A DNA stretch of 37,332 bases from Flavobacteriales bacterium (GTDB lineage: Bacteria > Bacteroidota > Bacteroidia > Flavobacteriales_F > PHOS-HE28). Position numbers and translations under genes: made by a program. A model generated the notes under the pieces. That model was not told where the DNA came from and searched no databases. It saw nothing but the letters and a program-made list of their open reading frames with translations. Of this stretch, positions 21,179 to 29,267 are shown piece by piece (the first letter of the stretch is position 1; each line of letters opens with the position of its first letter). The DNA lies in contig JAGFIV010000066.1 in assembly GCA_024103275.1 (NCBI GenBank), positions 74,531 to 111,862 of the forward strand. Direction: 5' to 3'.

Positions 21179-21577
21179 ATGCTTTTCAATTCGGAAGAGG
21201 TGTCCTTTGATGTGGGTGCCTTGGCCTTGCGCCTCACCGCCGGGGTTACACTGTTCTGGCACCATGGCCTGCAAAAGCTGATGGACTTCAACACGCGTGC
21301 CGATGGCTTTTACGATTTCATGGGCCTGGGTTCCACGATGAGCTTGGTGTTGATCCTGTTCGCCGAGGCATTTTGCGCCATCTGCGTAGCCCTGGGCCTG
21401 TGGACGCGGGTCACGTCCATTCCGCCCATCATCGGCATGGCCGTCGCCGCGTTCATGGTGAATGGCGATAAACCGTTCGCCAAGCAGGAACTCGCATTCA
21501 TGTACTTGATGGCCTATGTCGTCATCTTCTTCATCGGCAGCGGCCGGTACAGCCTGGACCGCCTGAAGTTCAAGTGA
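21179..21577 (+). CDS. DoxX family membrane protein
   Basis: 132 residues with four predicted membrane helices. The DoxX pattern is clear: LALRLTAGVTLFWHHGLQKL (helix 1 with the G-x-x-K-L signature), a helix around LVLILFAEAFCAICVALGLWTRV, IPPIIGMAVAAFMVNGDKPF, and a last helix ending in SGRYSLDRLKFK. DoxX proteins are small integral membrane proteins, in some bacteria subunits of quinol oxidases or thiosulfate-quinone oxidoreductases; here no partner is adjacent, so function is unassigned. The gene is monocistronic, with its own -7 element and a strong terminator. Confidence 0.85.
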   Translation: MLFNSEEVSFDVGALALRLTAGVTLFWHHGLQKLMDFNTRADGFYDFMGLGSTMSLVLILFAEAFCAICVALGLWTRVTSIPPIIGMAVAAFMVNGDKPFAKQELAFMYLMAYVVIFFIGSGRYSLDRLKFK

Positions 21578-21598
21578 GCACAGGGCCCTGGGCCCGCG

Positions 21599-21631
21599 AA
21601 AAAGCCCGGTCCTTGGCGGATCGGGCTTTTT
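21599..21631. terminator. Bidirectional terminator between doxX and SPT-like gene
   Basis: AAAAAGCCCG (21599-21608) and CGGGCTTTTT (21622-21631) form a 10-bp stem with a 13-nt loop, flanked by A- and T-runs, between two convergent genes. Confidence 0.85.
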
Positions 21632-21652
21632 CCGTTCGGAGGAACGCCGGGC

Positions 21653-22897
21653 CTAAACGTTGGCGATGCTCTCGGCCTTGTATTCGCCGGCCTCCAATTT
21701 TTTCTTCACCGTCTTGAAGCTCTCCACCGTGCGCCGGACATCCTCCAGCGTGTGCACGGCGGTGGGGATCAACCGTAGCAGGATGGTGTCCTTGGGTACC
21801 ACGGGGTACACCACGATGCTGCAGAAAATGCCGTGGTTCTCCCGCAGGTCCAGCACCACGTTCGTGGCTTCCGGGATGTTGCCCTTCATGTATACCGGCG
21901 TCACGCAGCTGTTCGTGGCCCCGATGTCCAGGCCGTCCTTGCGCAAGCCGCCCTGCAGGGCCCGGGTGATCTCCCACAGCTTTTCCTTCAGTTCGGGCAT
22001 GGTGCGCATCATCTCCAGGCGCTTCATCGCCCCGATGACGATGGGCATGGGCAGGCTCTTGGCGAAGGTCTGGCTGCGCATGTTGTAGCGCATGTACATG
22101 ATCACGTCCTCCGGTCCGCTGATGAAGGCGCCGATGCTGGCCATGCTCTTGGCGAAGGTGCCGAAGTACACGTCGATCTGGTCCTGCACCCCCTGCTCAT
22201 CGCCGGTGCCGCGGCCATGTTCGCCCATCTGGCCGAAGCCGTGCGCATCGTCCACGAACAGGCGGAAGTTGTACTTCTTTTTGCGCTCCGCGATCTCCTT
22301 GAGCTTGCCTTGGTCGCCGGCCATGCCGAACACCCCCTCGGTCATCACCAGGATGCCGCCGCCGGTTTGCTCCGTCACCTTCTTGGCATGCTCCAGCTGC
22401 TTGTCCAGGCTCTCCATGTCGTTGTGCTGGAACATGAAGCGCTTGCCCGCATGCAGCCGTGCACCGTCCATCATGCAGGCGTGGCACTCGCTGTCGAACA
22501 CCAGCACGTCGTGCCGGCCCAGCATCGCGTCGATGCAGCTCATGCAGCCCTGGTAGCCGTAGTTCAGCAGGAAGGTGTCCTCCTTCTGCATGAATTCGCT
22601 CAGCTGGTCCTCCAGCTGCTCATGGTACTTGGTGTGGCCGCTCATCATCCGCGCGCCCATGGGGTAGGCCAGGCCCCAGTCCTTGGCGGCTTGGGCATCC
22701 ACCTTGCGGATCTCCGGGTGGTTGGCCAGGCCCAGGTAGTTGTTCAGGCTCCACACCAGCACTTCCTTGCCGCGGAAGGTCATGTGCGGACCCAGTTCGC
22801 CCTCCAACTTGGGGAAAGCAAAATAGCCGTGCGATGCCCTGGCGTGCCGCCCGATGGGGCCCGCATCCTTGCGCATCTTGTCAAATACGTCGTTCAT
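21653..22897 (-). CDS. Alpha-oxoamine synthase, probable serine palmitoyltransferase
   Basis: 414-residue PLP-dependent enzyme of the AONS/KBL/SPT family, which condense an amino acid with an acyl-CoA. Key residues are SLNNYLGLANH, H139 in DSECHACMMDG (stacks on PLP), D216 and H219 in VDDAHGFG, and the PLP lysine K250 in FGTFAKS. The FAKS lysine context and NNYLGL start resemble Bacteroidota serine palmitoyltransferases, which make sphingolipid bases; glycine C-acetyltransferase (kbl) is the main alternative. Family members lacking the threonine dehydrogenase neighbour, as here, favour SPT. The start at 22897 is set by the conserved MNDVFDKMRK beginning. Confidence 0.8.
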   Translation of the reverse strand: MNDVFDKMRKDAGPIGRHARASHGYFAFPKLEGELGPHMTFRGKEVLVWSLNNYLGLANHPEIRKVDAQAAKDWGLAYPMGARMMSGHTKYHEQLEDQLSEFMQKEDTFLLNYGYQGCMSCIDAMLGRHDVLVFDSECHACMMDGARLHAGKRFMFQHNDMESLDKQLEHAKKVTEQTGGGILVMTEGVFGMAGDQGKLKEIAERKKKYNFRLFVDDAHGFGQMGEHGRGTGDEQGVQDQIDVYFGTFAKSMASIGAFISGPEDVIMYMRYNMRSQTFAKSLPMPIVIGAMKRLEMMRTMPELKEKLWEITRALQGGLRKDGLDIGATNSCVTPVYMKGNIPEATNVVLDLRENHGIFCSIVVYPVVPKDTILLRLIPTAVHTLEDVRRTVESFKTVKKKLEAGEYKAESIANV

Positions 22898-22921
22898 GGC
22901 GATTTGTGGGATAACCGGCGG

Positions 22922-22929
22922 CGAAGGTA
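22922..22929 (-). promoter_or_regulatory. Putative -7 element for SPT-like gene
   Basis: Minus strand reads TACCTTCG, identical to the octamer at 8280-8273, ending 24 bp before the ATG. Confidence 0.45.
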
Positions 22930-23010
22930 CACCCCGGCCCGTTGCCGGGATTTGTTGGCCGGAGGAACCCGGGGCGGTGCCGCAGCGGAGCAAAAGAACC
23001 CCAAGGGGCC

Positions 23011-23020
23011 TTGTGCCTTT
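23011..23020 (+). repeat. Target-site duplication, left copy
   Basis: TTGTGCCTTT, directly repeated at 23245-23254, immediately outside the terminal inverted repeats of the MITE-like element. Confidence 0.85.
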
Positions 23021-23244
23021 CAGGGCTATCGCGTCTTATTTCTCCCGCCAGTACTGGAAATATGCCGGAACAGCAGGCCCAGCATGCGTTCCTTGCTCCC
23101 CGGACCGCCGCTCGCTTTGGTCCGCCCCCTCGTGCCCGCCGTTCGGCGGGCACGAGGGGGACAGGATCGCCGCACGCTGGGCCTGCTGTTCCTACCCCAT
23201 TGCCGAAGCCATGACCGGTGATGCATTAAGACGCGATAGCCCTG
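23021..23244. mobile_element. MITE-like non-autonomous element, 224 bp
   Basis: Perfect 18-bp terminal inverted repeats: CAGGGCTATCGCGTCTTA at 23021-23038 and its reverse complement at 23227-23244. A 10-bp direct repeat TTGTGCCTTT abuts both ends. Inside is a second inverted repeat with 22-bp arms and one mismatch (23067-23088, 23171-23192; core CAGCAGGCCCAGC). The centre has a hairpin CGGACC/GGTCCG (23101-23106, 23119-23124) and a perfect 16-bp stem with a GTTC loop (23125-23140, 23145-23160; core CTCGTGCCCGCC). It has no ORF. The 10-bp duplication and CA-starting repeats are compatible with mobilisation by an IS4/IS231-type transposase; that family call is a guess. Confidence 0.85.
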
Positions 23245-23254
23245 TTGTGCCTTT
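23245..23254 (+). repeat. Target-site duplication, right copy
   Basis: TTGTGCCTTT, identical to 23011-23020. Removing the element and one copy restores a small inverted-repeat target (CCCCAAGG ... CCTTTGGGG), so insertion appears to have been into a hairpin. Confidence 0.85.
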
Positions 23255-23284
23255 GGGGCGGCGCGGCGCCTGCGGTTACATTTG
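23253..23284 (+). promoter_or_regulatory. Probable promoter of bamD-rpoZ-coaBC unit
   Basis: TTG (23253-23255), 21-bp spacer, TACATTTG (23277-23284): a full match to the Bacteroidota -33/-7 pattern. The TTG straddles the right end of the target-site duplication. The ATG follows only nine bases after the -7, so the leader is very short. Confidence 0.65.
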
Positions 23285-23293
23285 CGTCCCGAA

Positions 23294-24100
23294 ATGCGCA
23301 TCTTCCTGGCAGCCATGGTGGCCATCCTGTCGTTGGCCTCGTGCAGCGAGTTCAACAAGGCCGTGAAGAGCACCGACCTGCAGTACAAGTACCGCATGGC
23401 GGTGAAGTACATGGAGAAGCCCGATTACGACCGGGCCATGCCGCTGTTGGAGGAGCTGCTGGGCCTCACGCGGGGCGACACGCTGTACGAACAGGTGAGC
23501 TACTACTATGCGAAGGGCTATTTCGGCATGAAGGACTACATCATGGCGAGCTACTACCTGGGCCATTTCGCCAAGATGTTCCCCAACAGCGAGCACGCCC
23601 AGGAATGCTCCTTCCTGTCCGCGTTGTGCCATTACAAGGAATCGCCGGAATTCGAGCTCGACCAGCGGGACACGCGCACGGCCATCGAGAAACTGGAGCT
23701 TTTCATGGTGCGCTACCCGGAAAGCAGCCTGCGTGATTCCTGCATCACCCTGATCGACCAGTTGCGGCTGAAATTGGAAAAGAAGGACTACGCGGCCGCC
23801 AAGCAATACCTGCGTACCCGGCACTACGAGGCTGCGGGCGAGGCCTTGGAGCGGTTCGTGCGCAAATGGCCGAACTCCATGTACCGGGAGGAAGCCCTGT
23901 ACAGCATCCTCAAGGCCCGCCACGACCTGGCCATGAACAGCGTGGAGGCGAAGTTGAAGGACCGGGTCCAGGCCGGGATCCGATCATTCAATACCTTCGC
24001 GGACGCTTTTCCCGAAAGTACCAGGATGGCACAGGCGCGCAACATGCTGCGGGACCTGGACATGCTGAAGATCCGATCGCAAGGCACCGAAACACCATGA
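23294..24100 (+). CDS. bamD: Outer membrane protein assembly factor BamD
   Basis: 268-residue lipoprotein of the BAM complex, which inserts beta-barrel proteins into the outer membrane. The signal peptide MRIFLAAMVAILSLASC ends in lipobox LASC (Cys17). TPR-type helices follow throughout (AVKYMEKPDYDRAMPLLEELLG, YYYAKGYFGMKDYIMASYYLGHFAKMFPNSEHAQEC, RYPESSLRDSCITLI, YEAAGEALERFVRKWPNS). This is the YfiO/BamD arrangement found in Bacteroidota. The ATG at 23294 is preferred over a TTG at 23282. Its stop overlaps the rpoZ start (ATGA). The MITE-like element lies just upstream of its promoter. Confidence 0.92.
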   Translation: MRIFLAAMVAILSLASCSEFNKAVKSTDLQYKYRMAVKYMEKPDYDRAMPLLEELLGLTRGDTLYEQVSYYYAKGYFGMKDYIMASYYLGHFAKMFPNSEHAQECSFLSALCHYKESPEFELDQRDTRTAIEKLELFMVRYPESSLRDSCITLIDQLRLKLEKKDYAAAKQYLRTRHYEAAGEALERFVRKWPNSMYREEALYSILKARHDLAMNSVEAKLKDRVQAGIRSFNTFADAFPESTRMAQARNMLRDLDMLKIRSQGTETP

Positions 24101-24432
24101 ACCCGAATTACCTGAAGGCCGCCAAGACCACCATCACCCGCGATGTGGACCGCTTGGACGCGGAAACCGGCAACATCTACGAAAGCGTGGCCATACTTGG
24201 CAAGCGCGCAAACCAGATCGCCGTGGAGCTCAAGGAGGAGATCAACCACAAGATGGAGGAATTCGCTGTGAGCGGCGAGAACATCGAGGAGGTGTACGAG
24301 AACCGCGAGCAGATCGAATTGAGCAAGCAGTACGAGCGTTTGCCCAAGCCTTCGGCGATCGCCGTGGAGGAACTCCTCGAGGGCCGGATCGTCTACCGGC
24401 AACCGCTGCCCGGGCTCAAGCCTGCCCAATAA
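24097..24432 (+). CDS. rpoZ: RNA polymerase subunit omega (Bacteroidota type)
   Basis: 111 residues. The Rpb6/omega fold is seen in the pattern NIYESVAILGKRANQIAVELKEEINHKMEEF, where GKRANQI corresponds to the omega R-A-x-Q-I signature, and the C-terminal YERLPKPSAIAVEELLEGRIVYR. Omega helps assemble the core polymerase. The gene overlaps the bamD stop by four bases and is followed after 19 bp by coaBC. The order bamD, rpoZ, coaBC, DUF4835, recN recurs across Bacteroidota, which supports the call. Confidence 0.9.
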   Translation: MNPNYLKAAKTTITRDVDRLDAETGNIYESVAILGKRANQIAVELKEEINHKMEEFAVSGENIEEVYENREQIELSKQYERLPKPSAIAVEELLEGRIVYRQPLPGLKPAQ

Positions 24433-24451
24433 GCGGTCTTCTCCCACGCCA

Positions 24452-25678
24452 ATGGGTGCGCCACATGTCCTGCCGCGACGGGTCCTGTTGGGCATCACCG
24501 GGGGCATAGCGGCCTATAAGGCCCCCATGCTGGTGCGCGCCTTGCACAAGGCCGGTGCACAGGTGCAGGTGGTGATGACCCGCGCCGCACATGACTTTGT
24601 CTCGCCCTTGGTGCTTTCCACCCTCAGCGGCAGGCCCGCCCTGACCGAACTCGTCGATCCCGCGCAGGGAAGCCCCGTTTGGAACGACCATGTGCACCTG
24701 GCCCGTTGGGCCGACCTGCTCGTGATCGCACCGGCCACCGCCAATACCTTGGCCAAGATGGCCCACGGACTTTGCGATGACCTGCTGATGGCGTGCTGGC
24801 TCAGCGCCGAATGCCCCGTGTTCGTTGCACCCGCCATGGACCTGGAGATGTACCGCAACGCGGCCACCCGGCACAACCTGGCCGTGCTGCAAGGCCGTGG
24901 CGTGCGCACCATCGGGCCGGAAGAAGGCGAGCTGGCCAGCGGGCTGGTGGGCGAGGGCCGCATGACCGAACCGGACGACATCGTGGCGCAACTGGCGGCC
25001 GCACTCACGGATGCTTCCCCTTGGCATGGGCGGCGGGTGCTCATCACCGCCGGGCCCACCCATGAGGCCATGGACCCGGTGCGGTTCATCGGGAACAGAA
25101 GCTCGGGCAAGATGGGCTTCGCCCTGGCGGAGGAGGCGGCGGCGCGCGGCGCCCGGGTGGAACTGATCGCCGGGCCTGTGGGCCTGCACGCCAAGAACCC
25201 GTCGATCAACCGCACCGACGTGGTCTCGGCCGCGGAAATGGCCGCCTGCGCGAAGGAAAAATTCCCGGCATGCGACCTGGCCATCATGAGCGCCGCCGTG
25301 GCCGATTGGCGGCCCGCCGCCGTGGCCGGGGAGAAGATGAAGAAGAGCGGGCGGCCCCCGGTGCTGGCCTTGGAGCCCACCGAGGACATCCTGGCCTGGA
25401 TGGGTGCCAACAAGCAAGGAAAACAGGTGCTGGTGGGTTTCGCCCTGGAGACCACGGATGCGCTGCGGAACGCCCAAGGCAAGCTCGACCGGAAGAACCT
25501 GGACCTGATCGTGCTCAATTCCCTCCGGGACCAAGGTGCCGGATTCGGCCACGACACCAACAAGGTCACCCTGATCGACCGGGACAAGAAGGGCGAGGAA
25601 CTGCCGTTGATGTCCAAGGCCGATGTGGCCCGTGCCATCCTGGACCGGATCGAACAACTTTTGCCCCATGCGGAATAG
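24452..25678 (+). CDS. coaBC: Phosphopantothenoylcysteine synthetase/decarboxylase
   Basis: 408-residue bifunctional flavoprotein of coenzyme A synthesis. The decarboxylase domain has the FMN-binding start VLLGITGGIAAYKAP, the active-site histidine in NDHVHLARWAD, PATANT and PAMDLEMY. The synthetase domain begins near residue 190 (RRVLITAGPTHEAMDPVRFIGNRSSGKMG) and contains AAVADWRPAAVAGEKMKK, with the lysine-rich catalytic region. Both domains are complete. The final 11 bases overlap the DUF4835 start. It makes CoA for the same pathway as the coaE gene at the window start. Confidence 0.96.
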   Translation: MGAPHVLPRRVLLGITGGIAAYKAPMLVRALHKAGAQVQVVMTRAAHDFVSPLVLSTLSGRPALTELVDPAQGSPVWNDHVHLARWADLLVIAPATANTLAKMAHGLCDDLLMACWLSAECPVFVAPAMDLEMYRNAATRHNLAVLQGRGVRTIGPEEGELASGLVGEGRMTEPDDIVAQLAAALTDASPWHGRRVLITAGPTHEAMDPVRFIGNRSSGKMGFALAEEAAARGARVELIAGPVGLHAKNPSINRTDVVSAAEMAACAKEKFPACDLAIMSAAVADWRPAAVAGEKMKKSGRPPVLALEPTEDILAWMGANKQGKQVLVGFALETTDALRNAQGKLDRKNLDLIVLNSLRDQGAGFGHDTNKVTLIDRDKKGEELPLMSKADVARAILDRIEQLLPHAE

Positions 25679-26576
25679 ATTCCTGGCCTTGCCCCTGATG
25701 CTGGCCTGCACCGCCGCCCTTGCACAGGAGTTCAATTGCAAGGTGTCCGTGATCGCCCCCAAGATCCAAAGCACCCCCAAGCGGGTGTGGCAGAGCATGG
25801 AGACCAGCATCATGGAACTGATGAACACCCGCCGCTGGACCGCGCTGAACTTCAGCCCCGCCGAACGCATCGACTGCAACTTGCTGCTCACCATCAATGA
25901 GCAGGCATCCGCCGACCGTTTCTCGGGGACCTTGCAGGTCATCTATTCGCGCCCGGTGTACGGCAGCGACTACATGAGCCCCGTGGTGGACATCCTGGAC
26001 AACAACGTGCAGTTCACCTACCTGGAGAACACCCAGATCGAATTCTCCCCCGAGCGTTTCACCAACAACCTCTCCTCGGTGATCGCCTTCTACGCCTACT
26101 ACATCCTCGGCGTGGACGCCGACACCTTCTCGCCCATGGGCGGCAGTGATTTCTACAAGCTGGCGCAAACCGTGGTGACCAACGCACAGAACGCCTCCGA
26201 GGCCGGATGGAAGGCCTTTGAGGACCAGAAGAACCGCTACTGGCTGATCGACAACCAGCAGCAGGCGGTGTTCCGTCCGCTGCGCCAGTTCCTGTATGAT
26301 TACCACCGCATGGGCTTCGATGAAATGGCCACCGACGTGGTGGAGGGACGCAGGGCCTGCGCCGCCGCCATCGAATCCTTGAAAAGCGTGCACCAGGCCA
26401 AGCCCAGCAGCTACAACCTGCAGGTGCTGTTCAATGCAAAGTACAATGAACTGGTGGAGCTCTTCCGCGGCAGCGACCCCCAGGAAAAGGCAAAGACCTA
26501 CAACACCCTGCAGATCATCGATCCGGGCCACATCAGCCAGTACGCGGAGATGATGAAGGCCCCGGGCCGGCCTTGA
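25668..26576 (+). CDS. DUF4835 family exported protein
   Basis: 302 residues with signal peptide MRNRFLALPLMLACTAALAQ. The mature protein EFNCKVSVIAPKIQSTPKRVWQSMETSIMELMNTRRWT...FSPAERIDCNLLLTI is the characteristic DUF4835 start, followed by ILDNNVQFTYLEN and VIAFYAYYILGVDADTFSPMGG. The family is confined to Bacteroidota and lies between coaBC and recN in many genomes; its function is unknown, and an envelope role is only inferred from export. The ATG at 25668 overlaps the coaBC stop, so translation may be coupled. Confidence 0.9.
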   Translation: MRNRFLALPLMLACTAALAQEFNCKVSVIAPKIQSTPKRVWQSMETSIMELMNTRRWTALNFSPAERIDCNLLLTINEQASADRFSGTLQVIYSRPVYGSDYMSPVVDILDNNVQFTYLENTQIEFSPERFTNNLSSVIAFYAYYILGVDADTFSPMGGSDFYKLAQTVVTNAQNASEAGWKAFEDQKNRYWLIDNQQQAVFRPLRQFLYDYHRMGFDEMATDVVEGRRACAAAIESLKSVHQAKPSSYNLQVLFNAKYNELVELFRGSDPQEKAKTYNTLQIIDPGHISQYAEMMKAPGRP

Positions 26577-26637
26577 GCCCCGGAAATTTACGGGAACCCG
26601 GCGTGCATCAACGGCCAGCGGCGATCTTCGCAGCGCC

Positions 26638-28290
26638 ATGCTGCGCACCCTGTCCATCCGGAACTACCTGCTGATCGACGAACTCGACCTGGAGCTCGGG
26701 CCCGGCCTCACCGTCATCACCGGCGAGACCGGCAGCGGCAAAAGCATCCTGATCGGCGCGCTGGGCCTGGCCATGGGCGAACGGGCCGACGGCAACCTGC
26801 TGCGCGACCCCGCCCGGCGTTGCGTGATCGAGCTGGAGGTGGAGGCCGACAAGGAACTCGTGGGGCCGTGGTGCACGGCCTACGGCATCCCGGCTGAACA
26901 ACCATTGATCCTGCGCCGCCAGTTGGAGCCCAACGGCCGCAGCCGCGCCTTCGTGAACGACACGCCCGTCCGCCTGGACCAGCTGCGCGAGCTGGGTGAA
27001 CGGCTGGTGCATGTGCACAGCCAGCACCAGACGCTGTTGCTGCAAGCACCGGCCTTCCAACTGGGGCTGTTGGACCACTTTTGCGGGCAGGGCCCCGCGC
27101 TGAGGGCCTATGCGGCACAATTCCGGGAATGGCAGCGGCTGCTTGGCGAGTTGGAGGCCGTGCGCGGGCAAGAGGCACAAGCCCAGGGCGAGCGGGATTT
27201 CCTGCAATTCCAGTTCGAGGAGCTTGAGGCCGCCCGGCTGCAGCGCGGTGAGGCGCAGGAACTGGAGGCCGCGCTGGCCCGTGCCGACAACGCCGGGGAA
27301 CTGCTGGCGGCCTTGCGCGGCATCGAGGAGGGGCTGGCCGGGGACCAGGCCGTGGATGCGCAACTGGCCACCATCGGCCAACAGGCGGCCAAGGCGGCAC
27401 GGATGGACCCGTCGGTGAAGGCCCTCGTGGAGCGGCTCCGCAGTGCGGCCATCGAGCTGAAGGACATCGCCGAGGAGGCCGGTCAGCAGGCCGGGAAAGT
27501 GAACACCGACCCCCGGGAAGCCGAGAAGCTTCGTGAGCGCTTCGACCTGCTGACCAGGTTGCAGCACAAGCACCGGGTGGAGGATGCGGACGGGCTGATC
27601 GCCATCCGCGACGACCTAGGGCGGCGCATTGCCAACATTGGTTCCTTGGAAGAGCAGGTGAAGACATTGCAATTGCGCGAGCAGGAGTTGTGGAAGGAGC
27701 TGAACAGCCACGCCATGTCCATCAGTGCGGCACGCACCAAGGCCGCAGGCCCCTTGGCCGCACAGGTGCAGGGCCTTCTGCAGGAACTCGGCATGCCCCA
27801 TGCCGAATTCCGCTTCCGCATGGAGCACACCGAGCCTGGGCCGACCGGTGTGGATGCCGTACGTGCCCTCTTTTCCGCGAACAAGGACCGCGCACCCGAA
27901 CCCTTGGACAAGGTGGCCAGCGGTGGAGAGCTCAGCCGCGTCATGCTCGCCCTCATCAGCTTGGCGGCCGCCAGCCGCGAGCTGCCCACGGTGATCTTCG
28001 ACGAGATCGATGCCGGCGTGAGCGGCGAAACCGCACACCGCATCGGCGCACTGCTCAAGAACATGGGCCACCAACGCCAAGTGCTGGCCATCAGCCACCT
28101 GCCGCAGATCGCCAGCAAGGCCGATACGCATCTGCTCGTCACCAAGGACCACGAGGCTGAGCATGTGCACAGCGACATCCGGCCCCTCAAGGCCGAAGAA
28201 CGCGTGCAGGCCCTGGCCCGCATGCTCAGCGGAAAGAAGACGACCAAGGCCGCGCTGGAGAACGCGCGTGAGTTGCTGAAAAGCAAGTGA
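26638..28290 (+). CDS. recN: DNA repair protein RecN
   Basis: 550-residue SMC-like ATPase involved in double-strand break repair. The N-terminal head has MLRTLSIRNYLLIDELDLELGPGLTVITGETGSGKSIL with Walker A, and RRQLEPNGRSRAFVNDTPV. The middle is a coiled coil (about 155-375). The C-terminal head carries KVASGGELSRVMLAL (signature) and PTVIFDEIDAGVSGETA (Walker B). Complete. GATCTTCG at 26623-26630, seven bases before the ATG, resembles a -7 element. It is the last gene of the bamD group. Confidence 0.97.
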   Translation: MLRTLSIRNYLLIDELDLELGPGLTVITGETGSGKSILIGALGLAMGERADGNLLRDPARRCVIELEVEADKELVGPWCTAYGIPAEQPLILRRQLEPNGRSRAFVNDTPVRLDQLRELGERLVHVHSQHQTLLLQAPAFQLGLLDHFCGQGPALRAYAAQFREWQRLLGELEAVRGQEAQAQGERDFLQFQFEELEAARLQRGEAQELEAALARADNAGELLAALRGIEEGLAGDQAVDAQLATIGQQAAKAARMDPSVKALVERLRSAAIELKDIAEEAGQQAGKVNTDPREAEKLRERFDLLTRLQHKHRVEDADGLIAIRDDLGRRIANIGSLEEQVKTLQLREQELWKELNSHAMSISAARTKAAGPLAAQVQGLLQELGMPHAEFRFRMEHTEPGPTGVDAVRALFSANKDRAPEPLDKVASGGELSRVMLALISLAAASRELPTVIFDEIDAGVSGETAHRIGALLKNMGHQRQVLAISHLPQIASKADTHLLVTKDHEAEHVHSDIRPLKAEERVQALARMLSGKKTTKAALENARELLKSK

Positions 28291-28311
28291 CGGGAGGGAA
28301 ACGATCCCGTC
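28289..28311 (+). terminator. Possible terminator after recN
   Basis: GACGGGA (28289-28295) and TCCCGTC (28305-28311) form a 7-bp stem that starts within the recN stop codon. No T-run follows, so it is weak. Confidence 0.35.
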
Positions 28312-28362
28312 CCGTGATCCTTGTGCGTTGGGGCAGGAGGCGGCCACACGCGGCTATCCTTC

Positions 28363-28370
28363 TATATTCG
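28363..28370 (+). promoter_or_regulatory. Putative -7 element for fabI
   Basis: TATATTCG (TAnnTTCG variant) ends 19 bp before the fabI ATG. Confidence 0.5.
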
Positions 28371-28389
28371 ACCCGCAAACCAGAAATAC

Positions 28390-29208
28390 ATGGCCTACGG
28401 ACTCCTCAAGGGTAAGCGCGGCGTGATCAGCGGCGCACTGAATGAACAAAGCATCGCGTGGAAGGTGGCCGCCCTGGCCCACGGCGAAGGTGCGCAGATC
28501 GTGCTCACCAATGCACCCGTGGCCATGCGCATGGGCGAGATTGACAACCTGGCCAAGGCCACGGGCTCGCCCATCATTCCTGCTGATGCCACCAAGGATG
28601 AGGATCTGGGGAAGCTCTTCGCCGAGGCCAAGCAGGCCTTGGGCGGACCCGTGGATTTCGTGCTCCACAGCATCGGCATGAGCCCCAATGTGCGGAAGGC
28701 ACGTGCCTACAACGACCTCAACTATGAATGGTACAAGCAGACGCTGGACATCAGTGCGATGAGCTTTCACCGCATGATCCAGGCTGCCGTGAAGCAGGAT
28801 GCCCTGGCCGATGGCGGATCCATTGTCGCCCTGAGCTACATCGCCGCGCAGCGCGTGTTTGCCGGCTACGGCGACATGGCCGACGCCAAAGCGTTGCTGG
28901 AGAGCATCGCGCGCTCCTGGGGGTACCATCTCGGCCAACAGAAAAGGATCCGCGTGAACACCGTGAGCCAAAGCCCCAGCAAGACCACTGCCGGCAGCGG
29001 CATCAAAGGCTTTACCGGCCTGTTTGATTTCGCCGACGCCATGAGCCCCTTGGGCAATGCCCCCACCGAGGATTGTGCCGCCTACATCATCTCCCTTTTC
29101 AGCGACCTCACCCGCTATGTCACCATGCAGAACCTGTACCACGACGGCGGCTTCAGCAGCACCGGCGCCACGCCGATGGTGGTGGAGAAGGTGAGCCCAG
29201 AGGAATGA
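28390..29208 (+). CDS. fabI: Enoyl-[acyl-carrier-protein] reductase FabI
   Basis: 272-residue NADH-dependent reductase that completes each cycle of fatty-acid elongation. It opens MAYGLLKGKRGVISGALNEQSIAWKVA, the short-chain dehydrogenase nucleotide site as found in FabI (G-x5-S-I-A-W/K). VDFVLHSIGMSP follows, then the catalytic pair Y160-x6-K167 in GYGDMADAKALLES and VNTVSQSPSKTTAGSGI, and it ends with YHDGGFSSTG. All expected elements are present. The gene is monocistronic, with its own -7 element. Fatty acids from this pathway would also supply the SPT-like enzyme. Confidence 0.95.
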   Translation: MAYGLLKGKRGVISGALNEQSIAWKVAALAHGEGAQIVLTNAPVAMRMGEIDNLAKATGSPIIPADATKDEDLGKLFAEAKQALGGPVDFVLHSIGMSPNVRKARAYNDLNYEWYKQTLDISAMSFHRMIQAAVKQDALADGGSIVALSYIAAQRVFAGYGDMADAKALLESIARSWGYHLGQQKRIRVNTVSQSPSKTTAGSGIKGFTGLFDFADAMSPLGNAPTEDCAAYIISLFSDLTRYVTMQNLYHDGGFSSTGATPMVVEKVSPEE

Positions 29209-29246
29209 CCGGGAGACCTGGCGTGCCCACAGGCCCACCCTTGGCT

Positions 29247-29254
29247 TATCTTGC
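29247..29254 (+). promoter_or_regulatory. Possible -7 element for caspase-like/cyclase unit
   Basis: TATCTTGC, 13 bp before the ATG at 29268. The same octamer precedes the TPR lipoprotein at 36969-36962 on the other strand, suggesting a second -7 variant. Confidence 0.35.
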
Positions 29255-29267
29255 TTCCCGTTGATCC

